DNA of 42,629 bases. Source: Sphingobacteriaceae bacterium (lineage in GTDB: Bacteria; Bacteroidota; Bacteroidia; Sphingobacteriales; Sphingobacteriaceae). How positions within the stretch are numbered: the first letter of the stretch is position 1; each line of letters opens with the position of its first letter. A program made the position numbers and the translations under genes. Shown in pieces: positions 1-9,136 of the stretch. The stretch covers positions 1 to 42,629 of the forward strand of contig JAIEMU010000002.1 of assembly GCA_019751895.1 (NCBI GenBank), written 5' to 3'. Under the pieces are notes generated by a model, which had not been told where the DNA came from, did no database searches, and saw only the letters and a program-made list of their open reading frames with translations.

Positions 1-147
1 AAAGTAAAAGAATTTGAAGCAGAATATTTACAACAATTAGAATTACGTTATCCAAAAACTTTAGCAGCGCTTAAAGCTGGTAAATTGGACGATGAAATTA
101 CAACCGTTTTAAAAACTGTTGCCAAAGAAGTTTCAAGTAATTATTAA
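1..147 (+). CDS. atpA: ATP synthase F1 subunit alpha, C-terminal end (partial)
   Basis: The reading frame enters from the left edge and gives 48 residues before a TAA stop. It ends in a short helical tail typical of F1 alpha subunits (ELRYPKTLAALK, then EITTVLKTVAKE). The protein is the non-catalytic alpha subunit of the cytoplasmic F1 head of ATP synthase. The assignment rests mainly on position: atpG follows 59 bases downstream on the same strand, as in bacterial atp operons (alpha then gamma). Most of the gene lies outside the window, so domains and start cannot be judged. Confidence 0.85.
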   Translation, partial: KVKEFEAEYLQQLELRYPKTLAALKAGKLDDEITTVLKTVAKEVSSNY

Positions 148-155
148 TTAGATAC

Positions 156-192
156 AATTTCTTAAAGCACTATTTTAGTGTTTTAAGAAATT
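156..192 (+). promoter_or_regulatory. Long intergenic hairpin between atpA and atpG
   Basis: A 17-bp inverted repeat (156-172 with 176-192) encloses a 3-base loop; the only irregularity is one G-U pair. It fills most of the atpA-atpG gap and ends 14 bases before the atpG start. No T-run follows, so it is not a standard terminator. It may set mRNA stability or processing and so subunit stoichiometry (alpha3:gamma1); this is inference. Confidence 0.6.
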
Positions 193-206
193 GACCAAAA
201 AGAAAA

Positions 207-1085
207 ATGGCTAATTTAAAAGAAGTAAGAATTAGAATAGGGTCTGTACAATCAACACAGCAAATTACCAAAGCCATGAAAATGGTTTCGGCAGCGAAGT
301 TGAAACGTGCTACCAATGCAATTGTAGCCTTGCGCCCTTATGCTACCAAATTAAAAGAAATTTTAGGAAATCTTTCATCTACTATGGAAGGAGCAGTTTC
401 TCCTTACCTAGAAGAAAGAGAACCTAACAAAGTTTTAGTAGTTGTGGTATCCTCAAATCGTGGTTTAGCAGGTGCTTTCAACATGAATGTGATTAAGGCT
501 GCTAATAATCTTATTTCGCAAAAATATGCGGAGCAATACAAAAATGGAAACCTTTCTATTGTTGCGATTGGTAAAAAAGCACAAGATTTTTACGAAAAAA
601 GAAATTACAATACGATTGGTAACAACAATGAGTTGTATGCAGGTTTGACTTTTGAGAACGTAACCAAAATTACCAACCAAATTATGGATGGTTTTGTAAA
701 AGGTGATTTCGATAAAGTAGAATTGGTTTACAATCAATTTAAAAATGCGGCGGTTCAAATCGTAACTACGGAACAATTGTTGCCATTGCCTAAAACAGAG
801 GCGGTAAAAACGTCAACGACTAATTTTGATTATATTTTAGAACCTTCGCAAACAGAAATTGTAACCGAATTGATTCCAAAATCAATAAAAATACAAATGT
901 ATAAAGCGATTTTAGACTCTCATGCTTCTGAACATGGCGCTCGTATGACTTCTATGGACAAAGCCACTGAAAACGCAGGAGAATTGCTTAAAGCATTGAA
1001 ATTATCATACAATCAAGCAAGACAAGCAGCCATTACAACCGAATTAACGGAAATTGTAAGTGGAGCCGCGGCTTTGAACGGATAA
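207..1085 (+). CDS. atpG: ATP synthase F1 subunit gamma
   Basis: The 292-residue product is the central rotor shaft of F1, coupling proton flow in Fo to ATP synthesis at the alpha/beta head. The N-terminal helix has the family pattern (IRIGSVQSTQQITKAMKMV then SAAKLKRA), and the C-terminal helix carries the conserved block from RMTSMDKATENA to the last residues (about 245-292). Length matches the usual 285-295 residues. The ATG at 207 starts directly at the conserved MANLKEVR. The gene follows atpA, and a strong symmetric terminator lies 23 bases after the stop, so this is probably the last gene of the atp operon segment. Confidence 0.97.
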   Translation: MANLKEVRIRIGSVQSTQQITKAMKMVSAAKLKRATNAIVALRPYATKLKEILGNLSSTMEGAVSPYLEEREPNKVLVVVVSSNRGLAGAFNMNVIKAANNLISQKYAEQYKNGNLSIVAIGKKAQDFYEKRNYNTIGNNNELYAGLTFENVTKITNQIMDGFVKGDFDKVELVYNQFKNAAVQIVTTEQLLPLPKTEAVKTSTTNFDYILEPSQTEIVTELIPKSIKIQMYKAILDSHASEHGARMTSMDKATENAGELLKALKLSYNQARQAAITTELTEIVSGAAALNG

Positions 1086-1107
1086 AATAATTTTTCTAAA
1101 CAAATTT

Positions 1108-1147
1108 AAAAGGCGAAATATTTATAAATATTTCGCCTTTTTTGTTT
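1108..1147. terminator. Bidirectional rho-independent terminator after atpG
   Basis: A perfect 17+17-base palindrome (1108-1124 with 1125-1141) is flanked by A-runs on the left and T-runs on the right, so it can act on both strands. It lies between the convergent ends of atpG and the minus-strand gene ending at 1155. Confidence 0.9.
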
Positions 1148-1154
1148 TAAAATC

Positions 1155-1871
1155 CTACTCTGAAGGGGTTAGTTTTTTTAGTCTAAATGCTGTTGGGTTG
1201 TAACGATAGGAACGATAGCTGTTTTTTACATATTGTACAAATTCGTAATCATCGGCATTTAAAGCCAAATTATAGGTGGGTCTATATTGTTGCATGTAGT
1301 CGGTTAATTCTTCCGCATTGAGCTTTAAAATTTGATTTACAAAGCCACTATTGAACCGATTGTCCACCACCGACTCTCGATAATCTCTTTCAATAATTTT
1401 TTCTAATTTTCGAGCATTTTTCCCCTCTCTACTAAACAAATTGTAAATACTTGTAATTGGATTGAAGGGATTGAAGCCTGGATGCGCCTGATCGAGTGTG
1501 GAGTCAAATTCTTTTTTTGTTTGGTTATATTTAGCCATCGGCGATATTTTAGAAGTAATCCGCACTTCTTTGAGCTGAATGGCTTTTGGTTTTAGTTGAA
1601 AATAGAGGGCAGATTGACCATTATATAACACTGAATCAGGAAAGTAATCGTTTAAGTTGGCGATTAATAGCTCTCCTTTTTTTACCGTTATAGAAAACTC
1701 TCCCTTGCTATTGTTGTAAATTCCGTCTTTGCTTTGCTCGTTAACAATAAAAACCTTTGCCAAGCGTTGCTTTGTGTCTTTGTTAATCACAAAACCCTTA
1801 ATCACAGTCGTTTGTCCAAAGGAAATCTGAATACAGAAAAAAAAGAGAAATAAACCGCTTTGTATCTTCAT
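1155..1871 (-). CDS. Secreted carboxypeptidase-regulatory-like domain protein
   Basis: The product has 238 residues and no known enzyme motif. It begins with a signal peptide (lysine near the start, a run of Leu/Phe, then SFGQ), so it should be exported to the periplasm or outer membrane. Residues of about 25-105 resemble the beta-sandwich CarboxypepD_reg-like domain common in Bacteroidota surface proteins (the pattern VIKGFVINKDTKQRL, later YNNSKGEFSI). The C-terminal half is helical and tyrosine/asparagine rich. I chose ATG 1871; an upstream TTG (1880) would sit inside a TAGATTTG promoter element. The gene follows the lytic-glucosaminidase gene by 48 bases and may share its transcript. Function is unknown. 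Confidence 0.75.
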   Translation of the reverse strand: MKIQSGLFLFFFCIQISFGQTTVIKGFVINKDTKQRLAKVFIVNEQSKDGIYNNSKGEFSITVKKGELLIANLNDYFPDSVLYNGQSALYFQLKPKAIQLKEVRITSKISPMAKYNQTKKEFDSTLDQAHPGFNPFNPITSIYNLFSREGKNARKLEKIIERDYRESVVDNRFNSGFVNQILKLNAEELTDYMQQYRPTYNLALNADDYEFVQYVKNSYRSYRYNPTAFRLKKLTPSE

Positions 1872-1877
1872 GGACGA

Positions 1878-1885
1878 CAAATCTA
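1878..1885 (-). promoter_or_regulatory. Possible -7 element (TAGATTTG) of the secreted-protein gene
   Basis: This matches the Bacteroidota -7 consensus TAnnTTTG on the minus strand and lies only 6 bases before ATG 1871. No good -33 TTG box is seen at 18-21 bases upstream, so it is tentative. Confidence 0.4.
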
Positions 1886-1919
1886 AAAAGATAAAATTTT
1901 GAAAGTTAATTAATTAACA

Positions 1920-2690
1920 TTATTTAACCACATTTAAACTTTGTCCTAATTTAATTTGATTGTCAACCAAGTTGTTCAGTTGTTGAAGTTCTTCGACGGT
2001 TAGGTTAAATCTTTTAGAAATATTATACAATGTATCACCTTGTTTAACCACATAAATTGAAGAAATAGATTTTTGGGTTTCTGTTTTTATGGGTGCTAAA
2101 GCAGAAGTTGGTGTAAAATATTCGCCATTAGGCAAATCATAGTTTTGTAATTGGTATTTTTCTATGACAGCGATAAGTAATTCTGGATATTTAGGATTGG
2201 TAGCGTAGCCAGCTGTTTTTAATCCTTTTGCCCAACTTTTGTAATCAGTAATGGGTAAGTCATATAGAAATTTATAGCGGTCTTTTTTTAAAACCTCGCT
2301 GTGGTCTTTATATGATTCGTCAGCATTATCGTAAACCCTAAAACAATCATTTATTTGGTCGTCGTCTTTGAAATACGTTTTGCCGAGCCAATTGTTGTGG
2401 CATTTTACGCCAAAATGATTGTTGGCAATTTTTGCCAAATCGCTATTTCCGTTTCCAGACTCTAACAATCCTTGTGCCAAGGTAATGCTTGCAGGAATAC
2501 CGTTGTTTTTCATTTCCTCAATGGCAATATTTTTGAACGTATTGATATAGCTTATTGCGGTGTAGGTGATTAAAGAGGAGTCTTTTTTAAAGGTTTCTTT
2601 TTTTATTTTTCGGTTGTTTTTAGCGTATTTATTTAAGCTACAAGCACCAATAAAAGGGGTAAAAAACAAAAAGAATACTATTTTTTTCAT
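1920..2690 (-). CDS. Glucosaminidase (GH73-type) lipoprotein with LysM domain
   Basis: The product has 256 residues. A lipoprotein signal (hydrophobic run then FIGAC, Cys about 17) predicts outer-membrane anchoring. Residues of about 50-180 form a flagellar-FlgJ/GH73 N-acetylglucosaminidase domain; the conserved ITLAQGLLESGNGNS carries the catalytic glutamate, followed by NHFGVKC and later GYATNPKY. One C-terminal LysM repeat (about 211-255, starting YVVKQGDTLYNIS) should bind peptidoglycan. The likely role is trimming glycan strands during wall growth or turnover. The gene begins 12 bases after metF stops, so it is probably read through from the metH-metF operon although it has no link to methionine. 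Confidence 0.92.
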   Translation of the reverse strand: MKKIVFFLFFTPFIGACSLNKYAKNNRKIKKETFKKDSSLITYTAISYINTFKNIAIEEMKNNGIPASITLAQGLLESGNGNSDLAKIANNHFGVKCHNNWLGKTYFKDDDQINDCFRVYDNADESYKDHSEVLKKDRYKFLYDLPITDYKSWAKGLKTAGYATNPKYPELLIAVIEKYQLQNYDLPNGEYFTPTSALAPIKTETQKSISSIYVVKQGDTLYNISKRFNLTVEELQQLNNLVDNQIKLGQSLNVVK

Positions 2691-2702
2691 AGTTTGTATT
2701 TT

Positions 2703-3656
2703 TTAAAATATTGCTTCCGCTATTTTTTTGGTTGGCTCAGGATTGCTCATGGTATAAAAATGCAAAACTGGCGCACCAATTTTTAGCAATTCTTTGCACT
2801 GGGCAATCATAAATTCAATTCCAACTTGTTTTACTTGACTTTCGTTTTTACAATTCTGTATCGCTTCACTCAAGTCTTCAGGCAAATCTATGTGAAAAAT
2901 TTTAGGTAAACTAATTAATTGTTTAGAAGATGTAATAGGCTTCAAACCTGGGATAATTGGCACATGAATGTCGTTTTCTCTACATTTTTTTACAAATTCA
3001 ACATATTTTTGATTATCAAAAAACATTTGTGTAACGATAAATTCAGCGCCCATATCTACTTTTTGTTTCAAATATTTGAAATCTGAGTTTAAATTTGGTG
3101 CTTCAAAGTGTTTTTCAGGATAACCGGCCACGCCGATGCAAAAATCGGTATTAAACACATCATGATCTTCGTGGAGATATTTTCCGTTGTTCATGTTCGT
3201 TACTTGTTGCAACAATTCGCTAGCGTAAGCATGACCACCTGGAGTAGGTACAAAATTGCTGTCTGCGTGTCGAGCATCTCCTCTAAGCACCAAAACATTG
3301 TCGATACCTAAAAATTGCAAATCAATTAAAGCATTTTCGGTTTCTTCTTTTGTAAAACCGCCACAAATTAAATGCGGAACGGCATCTACTTTGTATTTAT
3401 TCATAATTGCCGCACAAATGGCTACCGTTCCTGGGCGTTTGCGGTAGGATATTTTTTCTAATAATCCGCTATCATGTTGTTTGTAAATATAATCTTCTCG
3501 ATGATAGGTCACATCAATAAATGGAGGGTTAAACTCCATCAAAGGGTCAATTGCATCGTATATCGAGTGAATACTTTTTCCTTTTACGGGTGGCAACAAT
3601 TCGAAAGAAAACAAGGTTTTTCCTTGTGCGTTTTTTATATGATCGGTTATTTTCAT
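2703..3656 (-). CDS. metF: 5,10-methylenetetrahydrofolate reductase
   Basis: The 317-residue FAD-dependent TIM-barrel enzyme reduces 5,10-methylene-THF to 5-methyl-THF, the methyl donor for MetH. The N-terminal FSFELLPPVKG carries the catalytic glutamate position. Further family signs are DVTYH, the LRGDARH flavin region and QMFFDNQKYVEF around residue 210. Length is as expected. The start lies 19 bases downstream of the metH stop, so the two are co-transcribed under the SAM riboswitch at 7437-7537. High SAM would therefore shut down both methyl-THF production and its use. Confidence 0.97.
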   Translation of the reverse strand: MKITDHIKNAQGKTLFSFELLPPVKGKSIHSIYDAIDPLMEFNPPFIDVTYHREDYIYKQHDSGLLEKISYRKRPGTVAICAAIMNKYKVDAVPHLICGGFTKEETENALIDLQFLGIDNVLVLRGDARHADSNFVPTPGGHAYASELLQQVTNMNNGKYLHEDHDVFNTDFCIGVAGYPEKHFEAPNLNSDFKYLKQKVDMGAEFIVTQMFFDNQKYVEFVKKCRENDIHVPIIPGLKPITSSKQLISLPKIFHIDLPEDLSEAIQNCKNESQVKQVGIEFMIAQCKELLKIGAPVLHFYTMSNPEPTKKIAEAIF

Positions 3657-3675
3657 TATCTATTTTATGATTTTA

Positions 3676-6600
3676 TTAATACGCTAAGCTAGGACTTAAC
3701 CATTTTTCAGCTTCCTCAAGACTAATATTTTTTCGTTTTGCATAATCTATTACTTGGTCTTTGGTTATTTTTCCTAAACCAAAGTATCTAGCTTGTGGGT
3801 GTGAAAAGTAAAAACCACTAACGGCTGCTGTTGGGTACATGGCAAAGCTTTCCGTTAGTTTCAGTCCAATTTTATTTTCTGCGTCTAAGATATTAAATAA
3901 AGTTTCTTTTTCGGTATGGTCAGGACAAGCAGGATAACCTGGAGCTGGACGTATGCCTGCATATCGTTCTTTAATCAATTCTTGATTATTTAGGTTTTCG
4001 TCTTTTGCATAACCCCAATATTCTTTTCTAACCAATTCATGCATTCTTTCTGCAAAAGCCTCCGCCAACCTATCGGCAAGCGCTTTTGCCATGATGCTGT
4101 TGTAATCGTCATGATTTTTTTCAAATTCTGCAACCAATTCATCGCAACCAATTCCCGTTGTTACGGCAAAACCTCCAAAATAATCTTCCACTTTGGTTTC
4201 TTTTTGGGCAATAAAATCAGCAAGGGCATAATAAGGTTCATTGGCAGGCTTTTCAGCTTGTTGGCGTAAGGTGTGAATGGTTGTTTCTCCGTTTTCAGTA
4301 GATAAAACAATATCATCGCCATGAGCATACGCTGGCCAAAAACCAATTACACCCTTTGCGGTAAGTAGTTTTTCGTCTAAAATTCGTTTTAACAAAACTT
4401 GTGCATCGTCAAACAACTTTTTGGCTTCGTTGCCCACAAATTTATCCTCAAATATTTTCGGATAGCTTCCTCGCAATTCCCAAGTATGGAAAAAAGGAGT
4501 CCAATCAATATAAGGTAACAATTCTTCAAGAGGATAATTCTCAAAAACTTTTGTTCCTAAAAAACTTGGTGGATTAGCCACTTGTTCCAAATCAATTTGA
4601 AATTTTTGAGATTTGGCATCCTCGATGGTTTTAAATTGTTTATCCGTTTTTTTGTTCAAATGCGCTTCTCTTGCTTTATCATATTCAGCTTTAATATTAG
4701 CAACATATTCGTCTTTAGCATCTGGATTCATCAAAGTGCTACACACGGTTACACTGCGAGAGGCATCTAAAACGTGAATAGCTGGGCCCGAATAATTAGG
4801 CGCTATTTTTACAGCAGCATGAATACGAGAAGTGGTTGCTCCTCCTACAATCAATGGAATTTGAAAACCCTCTCTTTCCATTTCTTTTGCAAAATGAACC
4901 ATCTCATCCAACGAAGGCGTGATAAGTCCGCTCAAGCCAATAATATCGGCGTTTATTTCTTTTGCTTTTTTGATAATATCTTGCGCAGGCACCATTACGC
5001 CCATATCCACAATTTCAAAGTTATTGCAAGCCAATACCACACCCACAATATTTTTTCCAATGTCGTGCACATCTCCTTTTACAGTTGCTAGCAATATTTT
5101 TCCTGCCGAAGAACTTTGATTTTGATCGGGATTATCTAGTTTCTCTTGCTCAATATAAGGTAACAAAATAGCCACCGCTTTTTTCATTACCCTAGCCGAT
5201 TTTACCACCTGAGGTAAAAACATTTTACCCGCACCAAACAAATCCCCTACAATGTTCATTCCATCCATCAAAGGACCTTCAATCACCTGAATAGGTCGGC
5301 TGTATTTCAAACGAGCCTCTTCTACATCTATATCTAAATATTCGATTATTCCTTTTACCAAAGAATGCGACAAACGTTCTTCTACACTACTGTTTCTCCA
5401 TTGCTCATCTTTTACAATTTCTTTGCCTTTGCCTTTGATGTTTTCCGCAAGATTTACCAATCGCTCGGTAGCGTCTTCTCTTCTGTTGAGCAATACATCT
5501 TCAACGTGTTCCAATAAATTAGGTTCAATTTCTTGGTAAACTTCCAACATACCTGCATTTACAATCCCCATGTCCAATCCTGCTTTGATGGCGTGATACA
5601 AAAATGCGGCATGCATGGCTTCTCTTACGGTGTTATTTCCTCTAAACGAGAATGAAATATTGGACACCCCTCCGCTTACTTTAGCATAGGGAAGGTTTTC
5701 TTTTATCCACCTTGTGGCATTGATAAAATCCACAGCATAATTATTATGTTCCTCTAAGCCAGTGGCTACGGTAAGAATGTTTGGGTCGAAGATAATATCT
5801 TGCGCAGGGAAACCTACCTCATGCACCAAAATATCATAACTTCTTTTGCAAATTTCGATTCTACGCTCATAATTATCTGCTTGTCCCTTTTCATCAAAAG
5901 CCATTACCACCACCGCAGCGCCATATTGCATTATTTTTTTGGCACTTTCTCTAAATTTTTCTTCCCCCTCTTTCAACGAGATAGAGTTTACAATTCCTTT
6001 TCCTTGTAAACATTTCAAACCACTTTCTATAACCGACCACTTCGACGAATCGACCATGATAGGTAATTTGGCAATATCTGGCTCCGAGGCAATTAAATTC
6101 AAAAATTTAGCCATAGCCTCTTCCGAATTTATCATTCCCTCATCCATATTCACATCAATAATTTGGGCGCCACCTTCCACCTGTTGCAAAGCTACAGTAA
6201 GCGCAGCCTCGTAATCTCCTGCTAAAATCAACTTTGAAAATTTTGGCGACCCCGTAATATTGGTTCTTTCGCCTACGTTTACAAAAATACTTTCTGGCGT
6301 GATGGTCACAGGCTCTAATCCGCTCAAACGCATATGAGGAGCTATCGTAGGTATTTTTCTAGGCTTCGCTTTTTTTGCATTTTTAGCAATACATTGTATA
6401 TGCTCAGGCGTGGTGCCACAGCAACCGCCTACAATATTTACAAAACCAGCGTGTATAAAATCGTCAACCAAATGTGCTGTTTCATGTGGTTTTTCATCGT
6501 ATGCACCAAAAGCGTTGGGCAAACCTGCATTGGGATAAGCAGAAACGTAACAAGCCGCTTTGGCGGATAATTCCTCGATATGAGGACGCATCTCTTTTGC

Positions 6601-7335
6601 TCCCAAAGCGCAATTAAAACCAATACTTAAAGGATTGGCATGGGCTACCGAATTTAAAAAAGCCTCAACGGTTTGACCAGATAAAGTTCTTCCCGAAGCA
6701 TCTGTAATGGTACCCGAAATCATGATTTCTAATTTGCGACCAATAATAGCTTCATATTTTTTGATGGCTGTGATGGCTACTTTTGCATTTAGGGTATCAA
6801 AAATAGTTTCAATTAACAAAACATCCGCACCGCCATCCACCAAACCACGAATTTGTTCAGAGTAGGCTTCCTCCAATTCATCAAAAGAAATCGCTCTAAA
6901 TCCAGGGTCGTTCACATCTGGCGACATAGAAAGTGTTCGATTGGTTGGGCCTATCGCACCAGCAACAAAACATTTTCTGCCCGGATTTTCTGCCATGAAC
7001 TCCAAAACAGCTTCCTTAGCAATTTTCGCACCCTCAAAACTCATTTCATACGACAGGTCTTCCATTTGATAATCCGCCATCGAAATACGTTGCGTACTAA
7101 AGGTATTGGTTTCAATAATATCTGCACCAGCAGATAAATACGTCAAGTGTATTTTCTTGATAATATCAGGACGGGTAATGTTTAGTAAATCATTATTACC
7201 TTTTACATCACAAGGATGATTTTTAAATCTTTCTGATCTAAAATCTTCTTCCGATAAATTATATTGCTGTATCATGGTGCCCATTGCACCATCTATTACT
7301 AATATCTGATTTTCTAATTCTTCTCTTATATTCAT
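3676..7335 (-). CDS. metH: Cobalamin-dependent methionine synthase
   Basis: The 1219-residue enzyme transfers a methyl group from 5-methyl-THF to homocysteine through cobalamin. All four modules are present. The homocysteine-binding barrel (about 1-325) has its zinc ligands at GGCCGT near residue 305. The pterin-binding barrel spans about 340-610. The B12 module (about 640-890) carries the DxHxxG motif as GDVHDIGKN near residue 755. The C-terminal SAM-dependent reactivation domain (about 900-1219) has [12 protein letters not shown] near 1135. It is full length (E. coli 1227). A SAM-I riboswitch precedes the gene and metF follows it. The cobalamin need fits the B12-binding mutase subunit at 31048. 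Confidence 0.98.
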   Translation of the reverse strand: MNIREELENQILVIDGAMGTMIQQYNLSEEDFRSERFKNHPCDVKGNNDLLNITRPDIIKKIHLTYLSAGADIIETNTFSTQRISMADYQMEDLSYEMSFEGAKIAKEAVLEFMAENPGRKCFVAGAIGPTNRTLSMSPDVNDPGFRAISFDELEEAYSEQIRGLVDGGADVLLIETIFDTLNAKVAITAIKKYEAIIGRKLEIMISGTITDASGRTLSGQTVEAFLNSVAHANPLSIGFNCALGAKEMRPHIEELSAKAACYVSAYPNAGLPNAFGAYDEKPHETAHLVDDFIHAGFVNIVGGCCGTTPEHIQCIAKNAKKAKPRKIPTIAPHMRLSGLEPVTITPESIFVNVGERTNITGSPKFSKLILAGDYEAALTVALQQVEGGAQIIDVNMDEGMINSEEAMAKFLNLIASEPDIAKLPIMVDSSKWSVIESGLKCLQGKGIVNSISLKEGEEKFRESAKKIMQYGAAVVVMAFDEKGQADNYERRIEICKRSYDILVHEVGFPAQDIIFDPNILTVATGLEEHNNYAVDFINATRWIKENLPYAKVSGGVSNISFSFRGNNTVREAMHAAFLYHAIKAGLDMGIVNAGMLEVYQEIEPNLLEHVEDVLLNRREDATERLVNLAENIKGKGKEIVKDEQWRNSSVEERLSHSLVKGIIEYLDIDVEEARLKYSRPIQVIEGPLMDGMNIVGDLFGAGKMFLPQVVKSARVMKKAVAILLPYIEQEKLDNPDQNQSSSAGKILLATVKGDVHDIGKNIVGVVLACNNFEIVDMGVMVPAQDIIKKAKEINADIIGLSGLITPSLDEMVHFAKEMEREGFQIPLIVGGATTSRIHAAVKIAPNYSGPAIHVLDASRSVTVCSTLMNPDAKDEYVANIKAEYDKAREAHLNKKTDKQFKTIEDAKSQKFQIDLEQVANPPSFLGTKVFENYPLEELLPYIDWTPFFHTWELRGSYPKIFEDKFVGNEAKKLFDDAQVLLKRILDEKLLTAKGVIGFWPAYAHGDDIVLSTENGETTIHTLRQQAEKPANEPYYALADFIAQKETKVEDYFGGFAVTTGIGCDELVAEFEKNHDDYNSIMAKALADRLAEAFAERMHELVRKEYWGYAKDENLNNQELIKERYAGIRPAPGYPACPDHTEKETLFNILDAENKIGLKLTESFAMYPTAAVSGFYFSHPQARYFGLGKITKDQVIDYAKRKNISLEEAEKWLSPSLAY

Positions 7336-7436
7336 ACGCTCTTTGTAAAAAAATTAGGCATAAAGATTTCAATCCATAAACCATTAACTTAAAAAATGCT
7401 TGTTATAAAAAGAGGCGAAATATGAAATTTCTGAAA

Positions 7437-7537
7437 AACTTATCTTTTCCTAAAAACTTAGGATAGAATGTAGCACCTTGTTTGTACAGGTTGCTAAGAT
7501 TTCACAGGGTCTAATCCCTCCATCTTTCTTTATAAGC
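7437..7537 (-). promoter_or_regulatory. SAM-I (S-box) riboswitch controlling metH-metF
   Basis: Read on the minus strand from 7536, this has the S-box core in order: CTTATAAAGA, GGAGGGATTAGACCC, TGTGAAA, GCAACC and AAGGTGCTA. The helices can be drawn: P1 CTTAT with ATAAG (7439-7443), P2 AAGAT with ATCTT around a GGG/CCC pair, P3 ACCT with AGGT, and P4 CCTAA with TTAGG. It lies about 100 bases before the metH ATG. No clear terminator or SD-masking helix is visible after P1, so the mode of control is unresolved. Confidence 0.94.
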
Positions 7538-7541
7538 AATA

Positions 7542-7574
7542 CAAAGGTGCGATATAAAAAGAAGATTTCCAAAA
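7542..7574 (-). promoter_or_regulatory. Promoter of the riboswitch-metH-metF operon
   Basis: On the minus strand a TTTTGG box (7569-7574) and a CACCTTTG box (7542-7549) are separated by 19 bases, close to the Bacteroidota -33/-7 consensus with one mismatch. The predicted start falls at about 7536, exactly where the S-box P1 helix begins. Confidence 0.8.
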
Positions 7575-7642
7575 CAAATAAGGAAGGAGACTTTAGCTGT
7601 ATTTTGTCTATTTGGTGAAGTGCTTAATTATGCAAAATTAAA

Positions 7643-7737
7643 TTTGTTGTTTAATAAAAATGAACTTATATTTGATTGATGTTTTGCTATAAACACGCAA
7701 CTTATTGAATTGTCAGGCAAAACAAATAATTTTTTAA
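7643..7737 (+). ncRNA. Candidate small RNA with its own promoter
   Basis: A TTTG box (7643-7646), a 20-base spacer and TATATTTG (7667-7674) make a good Bacteroidota promoter, although the nearest gene starts 230 bases on. From the expected start near 7680, an 8-bp stem (7680-7687 with 7717-7724) closes a 29-base loop and is followed by a T6 run (7730s). This could be a roughly 58-base RNA or just part of a long efp leader. No homologue is recognised. The rest of 7600-7850 shows nothing else. Confidence 0.35.
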
Positions 7738-7852
7738 GACCATTAAATAGTTTTCAACTTTTAAAAAAGACCTTTTTAATTGGTATAAACGCAGTTTTTT
7801 GTCTTTTTGTTGTTAATTTTTGTTAAATATTTTTTTTATTCAAAAATAGCCT

Positions 7853-7860
7853 TACCTTTG
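7853..7860 (+). promoter_or_regulatory. -7 promoter element of efp (TACCTTTG)
   Basis: This is an exact match to TAnnTTTG, 49 bases before the efp ATG. No TTG is present at the normal -33 spacing; only T-rich sequence is seen there. Confidence 0.6.
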
Positions 7861-7909
7861 CACTACGAAATAAGAGGTAATTATAAGGCTTTAATTTCTA
7901 AAACAAACT

Positions 7910-8470
7910 ATGGCAAAAGCATCAGATTTAAAAACAGGAAACATTGTTCGTGTGAATAACGAACTTCTAACTGTTGATGAGTTTATTCATCGTACCCCAG
8001 GTAAAGGTGGCGCTTTTTATGTAGGAAAGTTTAGAAACATTAAAACTAACAAAATTGTCGAAGTTCGTATGAATACAGATGAACAAGTTGAAATTTGCAG
8101 GGTAGAGACTAGCGATTATCAATATCTGTACGAAGAAGGAGATTATTTGGTAGTAATGGACAATACTACTTTTGAACAATTTAATGTTCCAAAAACATTG
8201 TTTGGTTCATCATTAAGGTTCATAAAAGAGGGAATGAATTTATTAATTTCATTTGAAAGTGAAGAACCAATTATGGCTCAAGCACCTGCAAATGTTGAAT
8301 TAGAAATTGTTTATACAGAACCAGCCGTAAAAGGCGACACCTCTACAAATGCTTTAAAAGCAGCAACTGTAGAAACAGGAATAGAAATAAAAGTGCCTTT
8401 GTTTGTGAATCAAGGAGATAAAGTAAGAGTTGACACACGCACTGGTGATTACATAGAAAGAGTAAAATAA
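7910..8470 (+). CDS. efp: Translation elongation factor P
   Basis: The 186-residue protein binds the ribosome between the P and E sites and rescues stalling at consecutive prolines. It has the KOW-like N-terminal domain, the middle OB domain and the C-terminal OB domain ending in DTRTGDYIERVK, a strong family signature. The tip loop is RTPGKGGAF, placing a lysine (K32) at the position modified in E. coli (K34). No modification enzyme is seen nearby. Length is typical. It has its own promoter upstream and a terminator 32 bases downstream, so it is likely monocistronic. Confidence 0.97.
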   Translation: MAKASDLKTGNIVRVNNELLTVDEFIHRTPGKGGAFYVGKFRNIKTNKIVEVRMNTDEQVEICRVETSDYQYLYEEGDYLVVMDNTTFEQFNVPKTLFGSSLRFIKEGMNLLISFESEEPIMAQAPANVELEIVYTEPAVKGDTSTNALKAATVETGIEIKVPLFVNQGDKVRVDTRTGDYIERVK

Positions 8471-8501
8471 AGATTTTTCATAGTTTAGTTTAGTTTGATT
8501 T

Positions 8502-8535
8502 TGGCTTCGGGGTGGTTTCCGAAGCCATTTTTTTT
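8502..8535 (+). terminator. Rho-independent terminator of efp
   Basis: A 9-bp GC-rich stem (8502-8510 with 8519-8527, core GGCTTCGG/CCGAAGCC) is followed directly by eight T residues. The T-run also supplies the TTTG of the next promoter. Confidence 0.92.
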
Positions 8536-8566
8536 GCCCAATTTCGCGATTTATTCGCTATTTTTG
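8533..8566 (+). promoter_or_regulatory. Promoter of the formyl-THF cyclo-ligase gene
   Basis: TTTG (8533-8536) and TATTTTTG (8559-8566) are spaced by 22 bases. The box ends only 3 bases before the ATG at 8570, which would make the transcript leaderless or nearly so. Confidence 0.55.
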
Positions 8567-8569
8567 AAA

Positions 8570-9127
8570 ATGATTAAATCAGAAATTCGGAAAAAAGAAA
8601 TTCTTAAAAGAAAAAACCTTTCTGAAAAGCAATTATTTGTATTGAACGAACAATTGTTGGTAAATTTCCAGAAATTAGATTTCTCGACCATACAAACAAT
8701 ACATTTATTTTTGCCCATTGCAGAAAAAAACGAACCCAATACTTTTTTGATAATCAATTGGTTGAAAGAAAACCATCCAAATATAAAAATCATTGTTCCT
8801 AAAGCAGATTTTGAAACCTGTACTTTACAAAATTTTGAATACCAAGAAGGCAATCTAATAAAAAGTGATTACCAAATTTTAGAGCCTTTTGATACGCCAC
8901 TTTATAATGGAAATATTGATATGGTGCTCGTACCTTTGTTGGCTTTTGATAAAAGAGGTTATCGAGTAGGTTATGGAAAAGGGTTTTATGATCGATTTTT
9001 ATCGAAAATAAAAACCATCAAAATAGGAATTTCCTTTTTTGAGGCATACGAAAAAATTAGCGATGCAGATTGTAATGACATTAAATTAAATTCCTGCATT
9101 ACCCCGTCTGAAATAATTCAATTTTAA
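8570..9127 (+). CDS. 5-formyltetrahydrofolate cyclo-ligase
   Basis: The 185-residue cytoplasmic enzyme converts 5-formyl-THF to 5,10-methenyl-THF using ATP, returning stored folate to the one-carbon pool. Family signs are the basic N-terminus, VPLLAFDKRGYRVGYGKGFY near residue 125 (the phosphate-binding and active-site loop) and the following DRFL. I chose ATG 8570 (MIKSEIRKKE) because it matches the family N-terminus. An upstream in-frame ATG at 8495 would cross the efp terminator and the promoter. A small ORF starts 9 bases after the stop, and the two are probably co-transcribed. Confidence 0.93.
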   Translation: MIKSEIRKKEILKRKNLSEKQLFVLNEQLLVNFQKLDFSTIQTIHLFLPIAEKNEPNTFLIINWLKENHPNIKIIVPKADFETCTLQNFEYQEGNLIKSDYQILEPFDTPLYNGNIDMVLVPLLAFDKRGYRVGYGKGFYDRFLSKIKTIKIGISFFEAYEKISDADCNDIKLNSCITPSEIIQF

Positions 9128-9136
9128 AATAAAAAT

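Noticed and set aside
8495-8569. Upstream ATG (8495) for the formyl-THF cyclo-ligase
   Set aside because: The extension would be translated through the efp terminator hairpin and promoter, and does not resemble the family.
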